From Nocardia tengchongensis (GTDB lineage: Bacteria > Actinomycetota > Actinomycetes > Mycobacteriales > Mycobacteriaceae): a stretch of DNA of 64,000 nt. The stretch's first letter is position 1; each line of letters begins with the position of its first letter. The translations under genes were made by a program, and so were the position numbers. The notes under the pieces are model-generated. The model saw nothing but the letters and a program-made list of their open reading frames with translations, had not been told where the DNA came from and ran no database searches. Positions 55,879 through 64,000 of this stretch are shown piece after piece. Where the stretch lies: contig NZ_CP074371.1 in the NCBI RefSeq assembly GCF_018362975.1, forward strand, positions 2,852,001 to 2,916,000. The letters are read 5' to 3'.

Positions 55879-56018
55879 CCCTGTCACCCTCGGTCCCGAT
55901 ACCGCGTCCCCGCTGCATATCCGTTGGAGTGCAGCGGTTCTGCTGTGTCCGGCGACCCCTACCTTGGATGCGGTACGTGTATCAGATGCAAGTTCAGGAT
56001 CGCCCGATCCGCGTCGGC

Positions 56019-57767
56019 TCAGCCGCGCAGCGGGATGAACTCCGCGAGGTCCCCGTCGACGGCGTCGGCGGGGACCACCACCAGGCCGTCACGGTCCAGC
56101 AGGTCGGCCAGGTGGGCCGTGTGCAGGCGCAGATCGCCGTGGAAGCCGCCGCCGGGCAGCGCGCGGGCCGGGACGATGCGGGCCACGGGCGCGGTCAGCT
56201 CGCTCGCGTTGGCGAGCGGGCCCAGGATCTTGCGGCCCGGCTTCGCGCCCGTCATGGCTTCCACGGTCGCGCCGATCAGGGCCAGCAGGGTGCCGATGGC
56301 CGCGAACGGGTTGCCGGGCAAGCCCAGAACGACTGTGCCGGAATCCAGTTGGGCGGCCACCGTGGAGCCGCCGGGGCGCAGCCGCAGGCGGCGCAGCAGC
56401 ATGGTGGCCTCGGTCCGGTCCAGGGCCGACCGCAGCTGATCGGCCGCACCGCCGCCGGTGGCGCCCACGATGACGAGCAGATCGCAGTCGGCGGCCGCGG
56501 CCAGCACCTCGTCGAAGGCGTTCTCGGAGTCCCGCAGATGCACCCGATCGATGGTCGACACGCCGTACCAGGCCAGGATGTCGGGCAGCACCGGACCGAT
56601 CGCGTCGCGGGTCTGGCCGGTGTGCAACGGGCCCTCCCCGCGAATCTCGTCGCCGGTCATGACGATTCGGGCACGCACGGGGCCGCGCACGGACGCCGCC
56701 GCGACCTCCGCGCTGGCGGCCACCGAGATCAGCGCCGCGTTCACCGGGGTACCGGCGGGCGCGACTTCGTCACCGGGCAGCCAGTATTCGCCGCGGCGGC
56801 GCACATCCTCGCGAATGGGCGTGTCCGGCAGGCGATACAGCGTGCCCTCGGCATCGATGCGGACGAACTCGTCCCGCACCACCGAACTGGTGCCGTCGGG
56901 CACGTGCGCGCCGGTCGCGATCCGCACCGCTTCGCCGTCGAGCAGGCCCACCGGCCGCTCGCCGCCGGCGAAGCCGATATCGCGGCGCAGCTGCCAGGGC
57001 CCGTCGCCGCTGACCGCGTACCCGTCCATGGCCGAAACGTCGAAGCGCGGCAGCGCATCCGCTGCGCGCAGCGGGGCCGCCAGGGTGGCCCCGCGCACCG
57101 ATCGCAGGGTCGCGCGGCGCGCCGGCAGCGGGGAGATGCTCGTGCGCAGCACATCCCGGGCCTCGTCGAGCCACAGCGGTTCGGCCGCGCGGGCGGCCCC
57201 GGTGCGAGCCCGGCGCACATCCTCGGGAGTGTCGCAATCCTCGACCCCGGGCAGCGCCACCATGGCGGTGTCCACCGGCACCAGCGCCTTCATCGGCCGA
57301 TTCACCAGGGAGTCCAGGGCTTTCAGCGCCGCGTCCAGCGCGGCTCGGCGCCACACGCCGACCAGGTACTGGGGGCGGCCCGAGGCGTCCGCGGCGAACA
57401 CCGCGTCGCTCCCGGATTCCCTTGCGTGGGACAGCAGTTCATCGATCGCCGCGGCGGTGAGGAACGGCATGTCGGCGGCCAGCACCACGATCAGCCCGGC
57501 CGGGAACTCGCAGCCGGCCAGTGCGCCCAGACCTGCGGCGATGGCCGCGACGGGGCCCGCGCCGGCCGGTATCTCCTGTGCCTGAAGGACTTCCGGCGGC
57601 AGCTCGGGCCGGTGCGGTCCCACCACCACGGTGCGCGTGCAGCCGACGACCGCCGTGAGCGCCGCGTCGAGCATGGACTGACCGCCCACGACCAGGGCGG
57701 GCTTGTCCACGCCGCCCATTCGGCTGGCCTTTCCACCGGCCAGCACGATGGCGTCGACGGGTGTCAC
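56019..57767 (-). CDS. MobA-MoeA fusion, molybdenum cofactor biosynthesis
   Basis: A 582-residue fusion. Residues about 4-188 form a MobA guanylyltransferase (LAGGKASRMGGVDKP, AADMPF, RPQYLVGV), which attaches GMP to the cofactor. Residues about 198-582 form a MoeA molybdotransferase (RFDVSAMDGYAV, GEYWLPGDEV, TGDEI, LPGNPFAA). One protein would thus insert molybdenum and make the guanine dinucleotide form needed by NarG. In the MoeA part the usual GGVSxG loop reads GATGGGAAD, so it is somewhat divergent. The GTG at 57767 starts just before the MobA fold. Confidence 0.88.
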   Translation of the reverse strand: MTPVDAIVLAGGKASRMGGVDKPALVVGGQSMLDAALTAVVGCTRTVVVGPHRPELPPEVLQAQEIPAGAGPVAAIAAGLGALAGCEFPAGLIVVLAADMPFLTAAAIDELLSHARESGSDAVFAADASGRPQYLVGVWRRAALDAALKALDSLVNRPMKALVPVDTAMVALPGVEDCDTPEDVRRARTGAARAAEPLWLDEARDVLRTSISPLPARRATLRSVRGATLAAPLRAADALPRFDVSAMDGYAVSGDGPWQLRRDIGFAGGERPVGLLDGEAVRIATGAHVPDGTSSVVRDEFVRIDAEGTLYRLPDTPIREDVRRRGEYWLPGDEVAPAGTPVNAALISVAASAEVAAASVRGPVRARIVMTGDEIRGEGPLHTGQTRDAIGPVLPDILAWYGVSTIDRVHLRDSENAFDEVLAAAADCDLLVIVGATGGGAADQLRSALDRTEATMLLRRLRLRPGGSTVAAQLDSGTVVLGLPGNPFAAIGTLLALIGATVEAMTGAKPGRKILGPLANASELTAPVARIVPARALPGGGFHGDLRLHTAHLADLLDRDGLVVVPADAVDGDLAEFIPLRG

Positions 57768-58068
57768 GATCCCCGTCCGGGGCGGGGGAGTGTCGGTGGC
57801 TCGGAGCGCATGGTTGAAGATCGTAGTGGCAGGCTGTTGAAGGTCTGTCGGGCGCGCCGGAAACCTGCGCTTGCTAAGCAATTGCCGATAGTCGTTACGT
57901 TATGAGATGTGGCACGACACATAGTAGAAATGGTCTTGTTTTAACCTTCGGAACAATCGCATATGGCAGTATCCGAGTCGAGAACTGGCGGAGTATGCGG
58001 CGTTCGTCACAGTTCGCACCAGGCGTCACACCGGGTCCCACTGTCCGGAACCAGGAGGACTCAGAGCG

Positions 58069-58125
58069 ATGAAGGTTGGTTTGCTGAGTGTTTGTGGAGA
58101 GGGAACGGCGTGGTGCTGGGCGTGA
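58069..58125 (+). CDS. Possible 18-residue leader peptide
   Basis: An ATG ten bases after a strong AGGAGG opens an 18-codon ORF (MKVGLLSVC... WCWA) that ends inside the first codons of the XRE gene, in another frame. Its translation could control or couple XRE expression. With no comparative data it may be chance. Confidence 0.35.
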   Translation: MKVGLLSVCGEGTAWCWA

Positions 58126-58952
58126 AACCGGATAGGGACTCGGACGATCTGAAGCCGCCGACTTTCGGACTGCTGCTGCGCCGGTTGCGCGATGCCCGGG
58201 GCGTATCACGCGAACGTCTTGCCTTCAACGCCGGCGTGAGCGCCAGCTACATCAGCCATTTGGAGAAGGGCGATCGTGGCCACCCCACCCGTGAGGTGGT
58301 GGACGCGCTGCTGCGCTATCTGGATCGAATAACCCCGCTGTCCGCCGTCGAGCGCCGCCATCTGCTCGATCTGGCCGGACTCGGCGTGAGCGAATTCCCC
58401 TCGGTGGAACAACTGCGCGCCGAAATCACCGACGACATGCGCCGGGCGCTCGATCTGCACGAGCCGAACCTGGCCGCCTACGTCGATACGCGCTGGAATG
58501 TGCTGGCGTGCAACGAAAGCTATGCCCGGGCATTCCCGGGGCTGGAGCGCGACACCAATATTCTGCGCTGGTTCCTGGGCAACGAGGCCGCACGCGGGGT
58601 GATGGTCGAGTGGGAGGAAGAGGTCCGGCTGACCGTGCACTGGCTGCGCGGGCTGATCGCGAGCTCAGGAGATACCGCCTGGTCGGTTGAATTCCTTGCG
58701 GAACTCGGACGTTTCGGACTTTTCCGGGAAATGTGGGACGAGGGCATCGCCGCCTACGGACGGCCCCGCGCCACCATGCGCCTGCGCGAACGCGACAGCG
58801 GCCGGCGCTTCGACATCGCGGTACAGCTGTTCAGCGTCTTCAACGCCGCCTACCCCAGCCAGATCCAGATCTTCCTCGGCATTCCGAGCTGGCACGAGGC
58901 CGGAGCCGGGTTCGGTGAGGCCGCTCTCGACGAGGGAACCGGCCGGCCGTGA
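58110..58952 (+). CDS. XRE-family regulator with MmyB-like ligand domain, copy 2
   Basis: A 280-residue paralogue of the regulator at 55096-55878: nearly the same helix-turn-helix (residues 18-73) and an MmyB-type domain with LRWFLGNE. It has a longer C-terminal tail. The GTG at 58110 follows GGAGAGGG; a second GTG is next. A 342-base region separates it from divergent mobA-moeA, with a short TTGCT-A-AGCAA palindrome and a possible leader peptide. It is a candidate regulator of mobA-moeA. Confidence 0.85.
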   Translation: MVLGVKPDRDSDDLKPPTFGLLLRRLRDARGVSRERLAFNAGVSASYISHLEKGDRGHPTREVVDALLRYLDRITPLSAVERRHLLDLAGLGVSEFPSVEQLRAEITDDMRRALDLHEPNLAAYVDTRWNVLACNESYARAFPGLERDTNILRWFLGNEAARGVMVEWEEEVRLTVHWLRGLIASSGDTAWSVEFLAELGRFGLFREMWDEGIAAYGRPRATMRLRERDSGRRFDIAVQLFSVFNAAYPSQIQIFLGIPSWHEAGAGFGEAALDEGTGRP

Positions 58953-59004
58953 CCGCCATGGGCACGGCCCCCAGGGCTGCTGCGAACTCGACTAGCGCGA
59001 CCGG

Positions 59005-59904
59005 TTACTGCGCGGCCTGAATCTCGCGCTCGGCGCGCATCCCGCGCTCGCCGCGGACCATCGGCAACGGTGTGGACAGGGCCCGCGTCAGCTTGCTCTC
59101 GCGGCGCGCGGTGGACTGTTCGACCAGCCGGATCAACAGTGGCGCAACCACTTCCGGGTGGGTCCAGGCCGCACCGTGTCCCGCGCCGGGGATGGTGACG
59201 ACGCCGTCGGCGCCGGGCAGGCCGGCGGTCAGCGCCTCGGACTTCTGGGATGTGCTGTTGCTGTCGTGGCTGCCGCGCACGACCAGGGCGGGTGCGGTGA
59301 TCTCCGATAGTCGATGGAGCACCGATCTGCGGTCCATCAGGCAGCGGGCGGCCGGCATGATGCCGTTGCGGTCGGAGCTGTACCAGCGACTGGTCCAGGC
59401 GCGCCACAGCCGCGGATCCGTGCCGCCGATGAGCTGCGGTGCCAATTCGGCCACCAGTGGGGCCAGCGGCTCGGTCCCGGACCAGCGTTCGAAGAATTCG
59501 CGATAGTAGGCCAATTCGGCCGGGGTGCACGCGGTGGCCTCGGTATCGATCAACGCGAGGCCCTGGATGCGTTCAGGGGCCAGCAAAGCCATGCGCAATA
59601 CGGAGTAGCCCCCCTGGCTCATTCCGCCGACGACCGCCTGCTCGATTCCGAGTTCGTCCAGTACCGCCAATCCATCGGCGGCCAGATCCCAATAGCTGAA
59701 CGGTTCGCCATCGGGTGACTGCGTCCGTCCATGGCAGCGCGCGTCGACCGTTACGAGATTGATACCGGCGGCTGCCAGGGATTCGCGCATGGGCTCGAAC
59801 ATGGACTCGTCCATGAAGAATCCATGGGCGAGCAGCAGCGTGGGGCCGCTGACCTGGCTGGAGGTGTAATGCACTGTTGCTGAACCTGATCGCACATAAG
59901 GCAT
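59005..59904 (-). CDS. Alpha/beta hydrolase
   Basis: A 299-residue alpha/beta hydrolase. It has an LLLAHGFFMDES oxyanion loop, nucleophile Ser96 in GGMSQGG, an Asp in VVRGSHDSNS and His in GAGHGAAW. Cytoplasmic, with no signal peptide. A basic tail of about 30 residues follows the catalytic fold. Substrate unknown; fits lactonase, esterase or haloperoxidase-like enzymes. A 221-base divergent region separates it from the next gene. Confidence 0.82.
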   Translation of the reverse strand: MPYVRSGSATVHYTSSQVSGPTLLLAHGFFMDESMFEPMRESLAAAGINLVTVDARCHGRTQSPDGEPFSYWDLAADGLAVLDELGIEQAVVGGMSQGGYSVLRMALLAPERIQGLALIDTEATACTPAELAYYREFFERWSGTEPLAPLVAELAPQLIGGTDPRLWRAWTSRWYSSDRNGIMPAARCLMDRRSVLHRLSEITAPALVVRGSHDSNSTSQKSEALTAGLPGADGVVTIPGAGHGAAWTHPEVVAPLLIRLVEQSTARRESKLTRALSTPLPMVRGERGMRAEREIQAAQ

Positions 59905-60125
59905 GGTCAGACCATAAACGGCGGAACACGCCGCTCCCTATATGTTTGCCCGCGTGGTGCCAGGCACCCTGCGGTGCGGTTCCCGGCGGGTACCCACACT
60001 GGCCAGTGTCAGTACTGCTAGGGGTTTGCCCCAGATTGCCTCAAAACTGGACAACAAGATCACGGGGCCTTTTAAATCAGCGCATGGCGCTTTTGGGACA
60101 AGCGCAATTTCAAGGGAGGAAACAA

Positions 60126-60566
60126 ATGTTCGACGTCACCACCGCAGCGCGACGGAACGACTTCCGGATCGATCGCGGCGCGGGATTGCGGGAGTCGCTC
60201 GAAGGCCTCTTGCTGCACGACGGGGTCGGCCTCGACGCCCGGATGCGTCACGCGATCGCCGCGGTCGTCCACCTGGCCGTGGATGCCCCGCTGGGCGTTC
60301 CGGAAGACGCCGAGGAATTCCTGGGCCGGTTGGACGCCTCATGGCTGTTCGCCGCCTGGAATGACAGCGATCAGGAACTCTCTCTGCTGAATACCCTCTG
60401 CGGCGGCGAGGTCCCGGCATTGAGCTGGTGCGAACTCATGTTCACCACCTCGCTCGCGCCGTGGTCCGGTGCGCCGGCAGCGGTGCACGCCCGTCGCATC
60501 TTCGTCAATGGTGAACAGGCCCGGTTGGCGGCGGTCAGTGGTGACTGCGGCATGGGTCGCGTGTAA
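60126..60566 (+). CDS. Hypothetical protein upstream of whiB
   Basis: A 146-residue protein not recognised as any family. It is acidic and probably helical in the first two thirds, with three Cys (LCGG, WCEL, DCGM) and no signal peptide. The ATG has a strong GGGAGGA just upstream. The WhiB gene starts 41 bases later, so the two may be cotranscribed. Confidence 0.6.
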   Translation: MFDVTTAARRNDFRIDRGAGLRESLEGLLLHDGVGLDARMRHAIAAVVHLAVDAPLGVPEDAEEFLGRLDASWLFAAWNDSDQELSLLNTLCGGEVPALSWCELMFTTSLAPWSGAPAAVHARRIFVNGEQARLAAVSGDCGMGRV

Positions 60567-60607
60567 ACATACCGCGCGTTTTTCTTTCTGATACTTGTAT
60601 TGAAGGG

Positions 60608-60901
60608 ATGAGGATAGTGAAACTGCTTTTCACCAATTTCGACGCCATGTTCGAATCTCTCGCCCGCCGCGACGGCGCCGACTCGGAATCCTGGCACCAG
60701 CAGGCGCTGTGCACCCAAACCGATCCCGAAGCATTCTTTCCCGACAAGGGCGGCTCCACCCGCGAGGCCAAGCGCATTTGCTCCTCGTGCGATGTGAAGA
60801 AGGAATGCCTCGATTACGCGCTCAGCCACGATCAGCGTTTCGGCATCTGGGGCGGACTCTCGCCGCGCGAGCGCCGGCGCTTCGAACGCGGCGCGGCCTG
60901 A
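60608..60901 (+). CDS. WhiB-family iron-sulfur regulator (WhiB2-like)
   Basis: A 97-residue WhiB protein. The four cluster Cys are Cys35, Cys58, Cys61 and Cys67 (CxxC type ICSSC), followed by GIWGG at 79-83 and a basic C-terminal tail (RERRRFERG). WhiB proteins hold a [4Fe-4S] cluster and bind the main sigma factor to alter transcription in development, redox or stress. The stretch TDPEAFFP and GGSTREAK fits the WhiB2/WhmD branch. The ATG at 60608 is used; a GTG three codons later is possible. A terminator follows. Confidence 0.9.
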   Translation: MRIVKLLFTNFDAMFESLARRDGADSESWHQQALCTQTDPEAFFPDKGGSTREAKRICSSCDVKKECLDYALSHDQRFGIWGGLSPRERRRFERGAA

Positions 60902-60908
60902 CGGCCGT

Positions 60909-60945
60909 CCGGCCCGGCAATTACGCCGATCCGGCCGGAGTTTTT
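60909..60945. terminator. Terminator after whiB
   Basis: CCGGCC (60909-60914) and GGCCGG (60933-60938) are followed by AGTTTTT. It lies between the convergent WhiB and VOC genes. Confidence 0.65.
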
Positions 60946-61700
60946 CAGTCGATTGTTGCTTGTAAGAGACAGAATTCATTGGTCTCCGGATCGGCCAGCA
61001 CCGCCACCGGCGCACCCACCGGCGAATCCCCGCCGGGCGCCGTCTCGCGGTCGACCGGAACCGCGCCCGCGGCCCGCAACCGGGCCGTCTCCTCGGCGGG
61101 ATCGTCGGAGGGGAAGGCGACGAGATCCAGATGCAGGCGCCCGTGCTCGCCCAGCGCCTGCGGCGAACGCAGGAATTCCAGCCACGGGCCCAGCCCGGTG
61201 GCCGCCCGGATTCCCGCGTAGCGAGAGGTCTGGTGGGTGAGTTGCCAGCCCGAGGCCGCCGACCAGAACTCGGCCAGCCGCAACGGATCCCGGGTATCGA
61301 CCACGATCGCCGCCACCGATCCGGTGTCGACGTATTGCTCCCGGGGCTCCAGCACGCAGAACTCGTTGCCCTCGGGATCGGCCAGCACGGTCCAGGGCAC
61401 CACGCCCTGACCGATGTCCAGCCGCCGGGCGCCCAGGGACAGTGCCCGGTCCACCAGCACCCCCTGTTGGTCCAGGGAGCGGCTGCACAGATCCAGGTGA
61501 ATACGGTTCCGCGCCGTCTTGGCCCGCCGCGCGGGGAGGAAGGTGAGCGCCACGTCCGGCCCGTCCGGGTCCGGCGCGGCGATATCGACCTCCCCGGGCC
61601 GGTCCACCATCACCTCCCAGTTCAGCAGCGCGGCCCAGAAGCGGGCGACCATAACGGGTCGCTCCGCATCGAACACCACGCGCGCCAGCCGGGTGGACAT
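60945..61700 (-). CDS. VOC (glyoxalase-fold) protein, two domains
   Basis: A 251-residue protein made of two similar VOC halves, each of the CMP-lyase-like form (VARFWAALLNWEV ... LADPEGNEFCVL; LAEFWSAASGWQL ... LADPETNEFCLL). Actinobacteria have many such proteins with unknown substrate. His and Glu at the strand positions could hold a metal. The ATG at 61700 fits the domain start. Confidence 0.85.
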   Translation of the reverse strand: MSTRLARVVFDAERPVMVARFWAALLNWEVMVDRPGEVDIAAPDPDGPDVALTFLPARRAKTARNRIHLDLCSRSLDQQGVLVDRALSLGARRLDIGQGVVPWTVLADPEGNEFCVLEPREQYVDTGSVAAIVVDTRDPLRLAEFWSAASGWQLTHQTSRYAGIRAATGLGPWLEFLRSPQALGEHGRLHLDLVAFPSDDPAEETARLRAAGAVPVDRETAPGGDSPVGAPVAVLADPETNEFCLLQATID

Positions 61701-61735
61701 ATCTCCACGGTAACCGGCGGCCGGGGTGACCGGTA

Positions 61736-62059
61736 TCAGCTTTCGGCGAACCGGCCGAGAGACGGGTCCCAATGGACGCGCGCCCGGGACAGGTCCACCC
61801 GGTCCCCGTTCAGCGGACAGCCCTCGGCGGCCAGCTGTGCCAGCTGCCGATGCGCCAAATGTGGTGCGGGCGTGCCGTTTGCGCGCAGCACCCGATGCCA
61901 CGGCAGATCCGCGGAATCGGTGCGCATGATCCAGCCGACCGTGCGCGGCGTGGACAACCCCGCCGCGGCCGCGATATCGCCGTAGGTGGCTACCCGGCCG
62001 GGCGGGATCGCCGCGACCAGCTCCCGCACCCGCTCGACCTCGGCATCGGTGGTCGCCAT
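61736..62059 (-). CDS. Alkyltransferase-like (ATL) protein, Rv3204 family
   Basis: A 107-residue protein like the C-terminal domain of methylguanine-DNA methyltransferase, with VATYGDIAAAAG and the DNA-binding helix motif. The active-site PCHR is replaced by PWHR (Trp54), the mark of ATL proteins that bind alkylated guanine and pass damage to nucleotide-excision repair. It is followed by the lipV-like gene, as in mycobacteria, and marks the right edge of the inserted block. Confidence 0.88.
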   Translation of the reverse strand: MATTDAEVERVRELVAAIPPGRVATYGDIAAAAGLSTPRTVGWIMRTDSADLPWHRVLRANGTPAPHLAHRQLAQLAAEGCPLNGDRVDLSRARVHWDPSLGRFAES

Positions 62060-62078
62060 GTCACGCCTTCCTCTGGGC

Positions 62079-62864
62079 TCAGAGCAGCCCGCGGACCAGT
62101 TCCGCGGTTCGCGCGGGCCGGGCCTGGGGCACCATGTGGTCGCAGTCGAATTCCAGCACCGTGAGCCGGTCGCCCAGGTGCTCGGTGAGCGCCGCCCGGA
62201 ACGCGGGGGACACCAGCGGCGGATCCACCTTCATCGCCTGCACCAGCACCGTGGGCAGCGTCGCCGGCGGCAGCACGAAATCGCGGGCGATCTCGCCCCA
62301 GAAGGCGATGATCGCGGGCATCGTCACCCGCCACCCCACCCGGCCGTCGGCCGTGGGCACCAGATGCTCGGCCAGCTCGGCCTCGAGCACCGCGGGATCG
62401 AGCTCACCCCAGGCGGTCTCGAGCTTGTCGAAGCGAGCCTGCTCGACGTCCGCGTAATCCGGGGACGTCAGCGTCGAACTCGCGATGCTCAGCATCCGGT
62501 CGGGGTCGAGGCCCAGCGCCGGATCCAGCAGCACCAGCCCGCGCACCAGCTCCGGCCGCCGCCGCGCCAGGTGCACCCCGATCGCGCCGCCGAACGAATG
62601 CCCGACCACCACCACCGGTTCGCTGGTCTCGCACTCCAGCAACGCGGCGAGATCATCGACCAGCGTCTCGAAATCCCACGGCGGCACGCCGGGCGACCTC
62701 CCGTGCCCGCGCAGATCCGGTGCGATGATCCGGACGTCGGGGAGATGATCGTCGGCCAGGATCTGCCAGCGCCGGCCGTGGCCCGTCAACCCGTGCAACG
62801 CCAGCACGACCGGACCGGTCGGGGGACCGAAACGATGAGTATGAAGCTCCACCACACCGCCCAT
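62079..62864 (-). CDS. lipV: Alpha/beta hydrolase, LipV-like (Rv3203 family)
   Basis: A 261-residue esterase/lipase. LALHGLTGHGRRW forms the oxyanion region, Ser90 lies in VGHSFGG, an Asp-rich loop follows, and His is in DCDHMVPQ. No signal peptide. It is adjacent to the ATL gene in the same direction (20-base gap), as in M. tuberculosis. Natural substrate unknown; short- or medium-chain esters are expected. Confidence 0.82.
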   Translation of the reverse strand: MGGVVELHTHRFGPPTGPVVLALHGLTGHGRRWQILADDHLPDVRIIAPDLRGHGRSPGVPPWDFETLVDDLAALLECETSEPVVVVGHSFGGAIGVHLARRRPELVRGLVLLDPALGLDPDRMLSIASSTLTSPDYADVEQARFDKLETAWGELDPAVLEAELAEHLVPTADGRVGWRVTMPAIIAFWGEIARDFVLPPATLPTVLVQAMKVDPPLVSPAFRAALTEHLGDRLTVLEFDCDHMVPQARPARTAELVRGLL

Positions 62865-62994
62865 TCTGCTGCCTGCGTCGCTAGCGGCGAATCGCGGACC
62901 ATGATCATGAACGGCGCATCGAATGTGACCGTCGGCACGGACAACTCATGGCAAACGAAAACTGTCGGGGCGGTCTGTTGAAATAGCCGACGTG

Positions 62995-64000
62995 ATGCGA
63001 TCGGATAGCTCGGTGCAATTGGTGCGCCGGGCCGAGGCGGAAACGCTCCCCCGGGAGTGGGACCCCGCCCTCCGGCCGCTCTTCGACGAGCTCGGCGCCG
63101 ACCCCGGCTGGGCGCCCTGGCAGGTGCTCGGCGGACCCGGTACCGGGAAGACCGCGCTGCTCGCCGACCTGGCCGCCACCCGCATCCTGGCCGGGGTTCC
63201 GCCGGAATCGGTGCTGGTGCTCACCTACACCAAGCGAGCGGCCACCGACGTGCGCGCCGCCATCACCGCCCGCGTCGCCGCCGCGGCTCCGGCGGCGGCC
63301 TACGGCGCATCCGGCTATTCGGCCGCGGACCGGGCGGCCTTCGATCCAGCCGATGACGGCTCGGTCGTGGACGGCGTGCCCGGCGCGACCCGCGGCCCGC
63401 TGGTGCGGACCCTCCACTCCTACGCGTTCGGCCTGCTGCGTTCGTTCGCGGCCGCCAACGGCAACCCGCCGCCGCGCCTGCTCACCGGATCCGAGCAGGA
63501 CATCGTCATTCGCGAATTGCTGCGCGGCGACGTCGCCGACGGCGCGCTCGGCTGGCCCGAACGGCTGCATCCGGCACTCACCGCGGCCGGGTTCGCCGAA
63601 CAATTGCGGGACCTCATGTTGCGGGCCACCGAACGCGGTCTGGGACCCGAGGATCTGATCGAGCTCGGCCGCCGCCACCGCCATCCCGAATGGGTCGCCG
63701 CCGGCTATTTCGCCGAACGCTACGAGCAGATCATGATGCTGCGCTGGTCGGTCGGCATGGACGTGCCCGAGGCCAGCGCCCCCGCCCTCGACGCCGCCGA
63801 ACTCGTCACCGCCGCGCTCGAGGCCTTCCACGTCGATCCGGAACTCCTTGCCGCCGAACGTGATCGACTGCGCTGCATCCTCGTCGACGACGCCCAGCAC
63901 CTCGATCCCCATGCCGCCCAGCTGATCCGCCTGCTCGGCTCCGGCACCGCCACCACCGTCATCGCCGCCGACCCCGACCAATCCGTCTACACCTTCCGCG
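62995..64000 (+). CDS. adnA: UvrD-like helicase-nuclease subunit (AdnA type), partial
   Basis: Open to the window end; the first 335 residues are visible. Walker A GGPGTGKT is at 46-53, helicase motif Ia VLTYTKRAA near 75, motif Ib RTLHSYAFG, and motif II VDDAQH near 297-302, followed by ADPDQSVYTFR (motif III). This is a superfamily-1 helicase as in AdnA (Rv3202c), which with AdnB resects DNA double-strand ends. Nuclease residues would be in the missing C-terminus. ATG 62995 is used; a GTG directly before it is possible. Divergent from lipV. Confidence 0.88.
   Translation, partial: MRSDSSVQLVRRAEAETLPREWDPALRPLFDELGADPGWAPWQVLGGPGTGKTALLADLAATRILAGVPPESVLVLTYTKRAATDVRAAITARVAAAAPAAAYGASGYSAADRAAFDPADDGSVVDGVPGATRGPLVRTLHSYAFGLLRSFAAANGNPPPRLLTGSEQDIVIRELLRGDVADGALGWPERLHPALTAAGFAEQLRDLMLRATERGLGPEDLIELGRRHRHPEWVAAGYFAERYEQIMMLRWSVGMDVPEASAPALDAAELVTAALEAFHVDPELLAAERDRLRCILVDDAQHLDPHAAQLIRLLGSGTATTVIAADPDQSVYTFR

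Noticed and set aside
59877..60125. Upstream extension of the 146-residue protein gene
   Set aside because: The strong ribosome site sits directly before ATG 60126 and the extension does not look like coding sequence.

Overview
The window is high-GC actinobacterial DNA, most probably from a Nocardia or a close mycolic-acid-producing relative. Both ends keep the gene order known from the Mycobacterium tuberculosis Rv3202c-Rv3210c region. On the left are a ferritin-like protein, a DUF3107 protein, a TetR regulator, a DUF3152 zincin-like protein, moeZ and an Rv3205c-like gene (1.3-6.9 kb). On the right are an alkyltransferase-like protein, a lipV-like hydrolase and an adnA-type helicase that runs off the end (61.7-64 kb). 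About 55 kb of other genes lie between the two halves.

Nitrogen and molybdenum theme. 7.0-17.9 kb holds a NarK transporter, a GntR regulator with a divergent CynX-like transporter, then an operon narK-nirB-nirD-nnaR-cbiX. That operon is preceded by a four-half-site sequence matching the GlnR consensus. The membrane nitrate reductase narGHJI lies at 37.4-44.5 kb on the minus strand, with an extra 63-residue ORF resembling the NarJ N-terminus between narH and narJ. A fused MobA-MoeA enzyme (56-57.8 kb) and MoeZ supply steps of molybdenum cofactor synthesis, and CbiX and NnaR fit sirohaem supply and nitrite-reductase control. Together these genes cover nitrate uptake, reduction to nitrite, and nitrite reduction to ammonium.

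Catabolic block, 18.8-30.2 kb. A TetR regulator with a perfect 29-bp operator controls a flavin monooxygenase, a serine hydrolase, an acyl-CoA synthetase, an amidohydrolase and two SDR enzymes. A shortened AraC-type regulator and an exported CocE-like hydrolase follow. The substrate cannot be read from sequence.

Envelope block, 30.3-36.3 kb. A two-gene cassette (Pro/Ala-rich lipoprotein plus exported SGNH hydrolase) is present twice in tandem, each copy behind the same 30-nt upstream element. A membrane acyltransferase-3 protein and an exported phosphoesterase follow. This looks like an extracellular acyl-modification module and is the best candidate here for a poorly described system.

Sulfur and peptide-type uptake, 44.8-54.9 kb: a DUF1905 protein, a DUF222/HNH protein, an arylsulfatase, and a divergent family-5 ABC transporter (Tat lipoprotein, two permeases, a fused double ATPase). 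Two paralogous XRE/MmyB-type regulators flank mobA-moeA; a WhiB protein and small unknowns follow.

Six otherwise intact genes are interrupted by seven single-base indels, nearly all in G/C runs. This suggests sequencing or assembly errors at least as much as true gene decay. No rRNA, tRNA, CRISPR array, transposase or phage gene was recognised.
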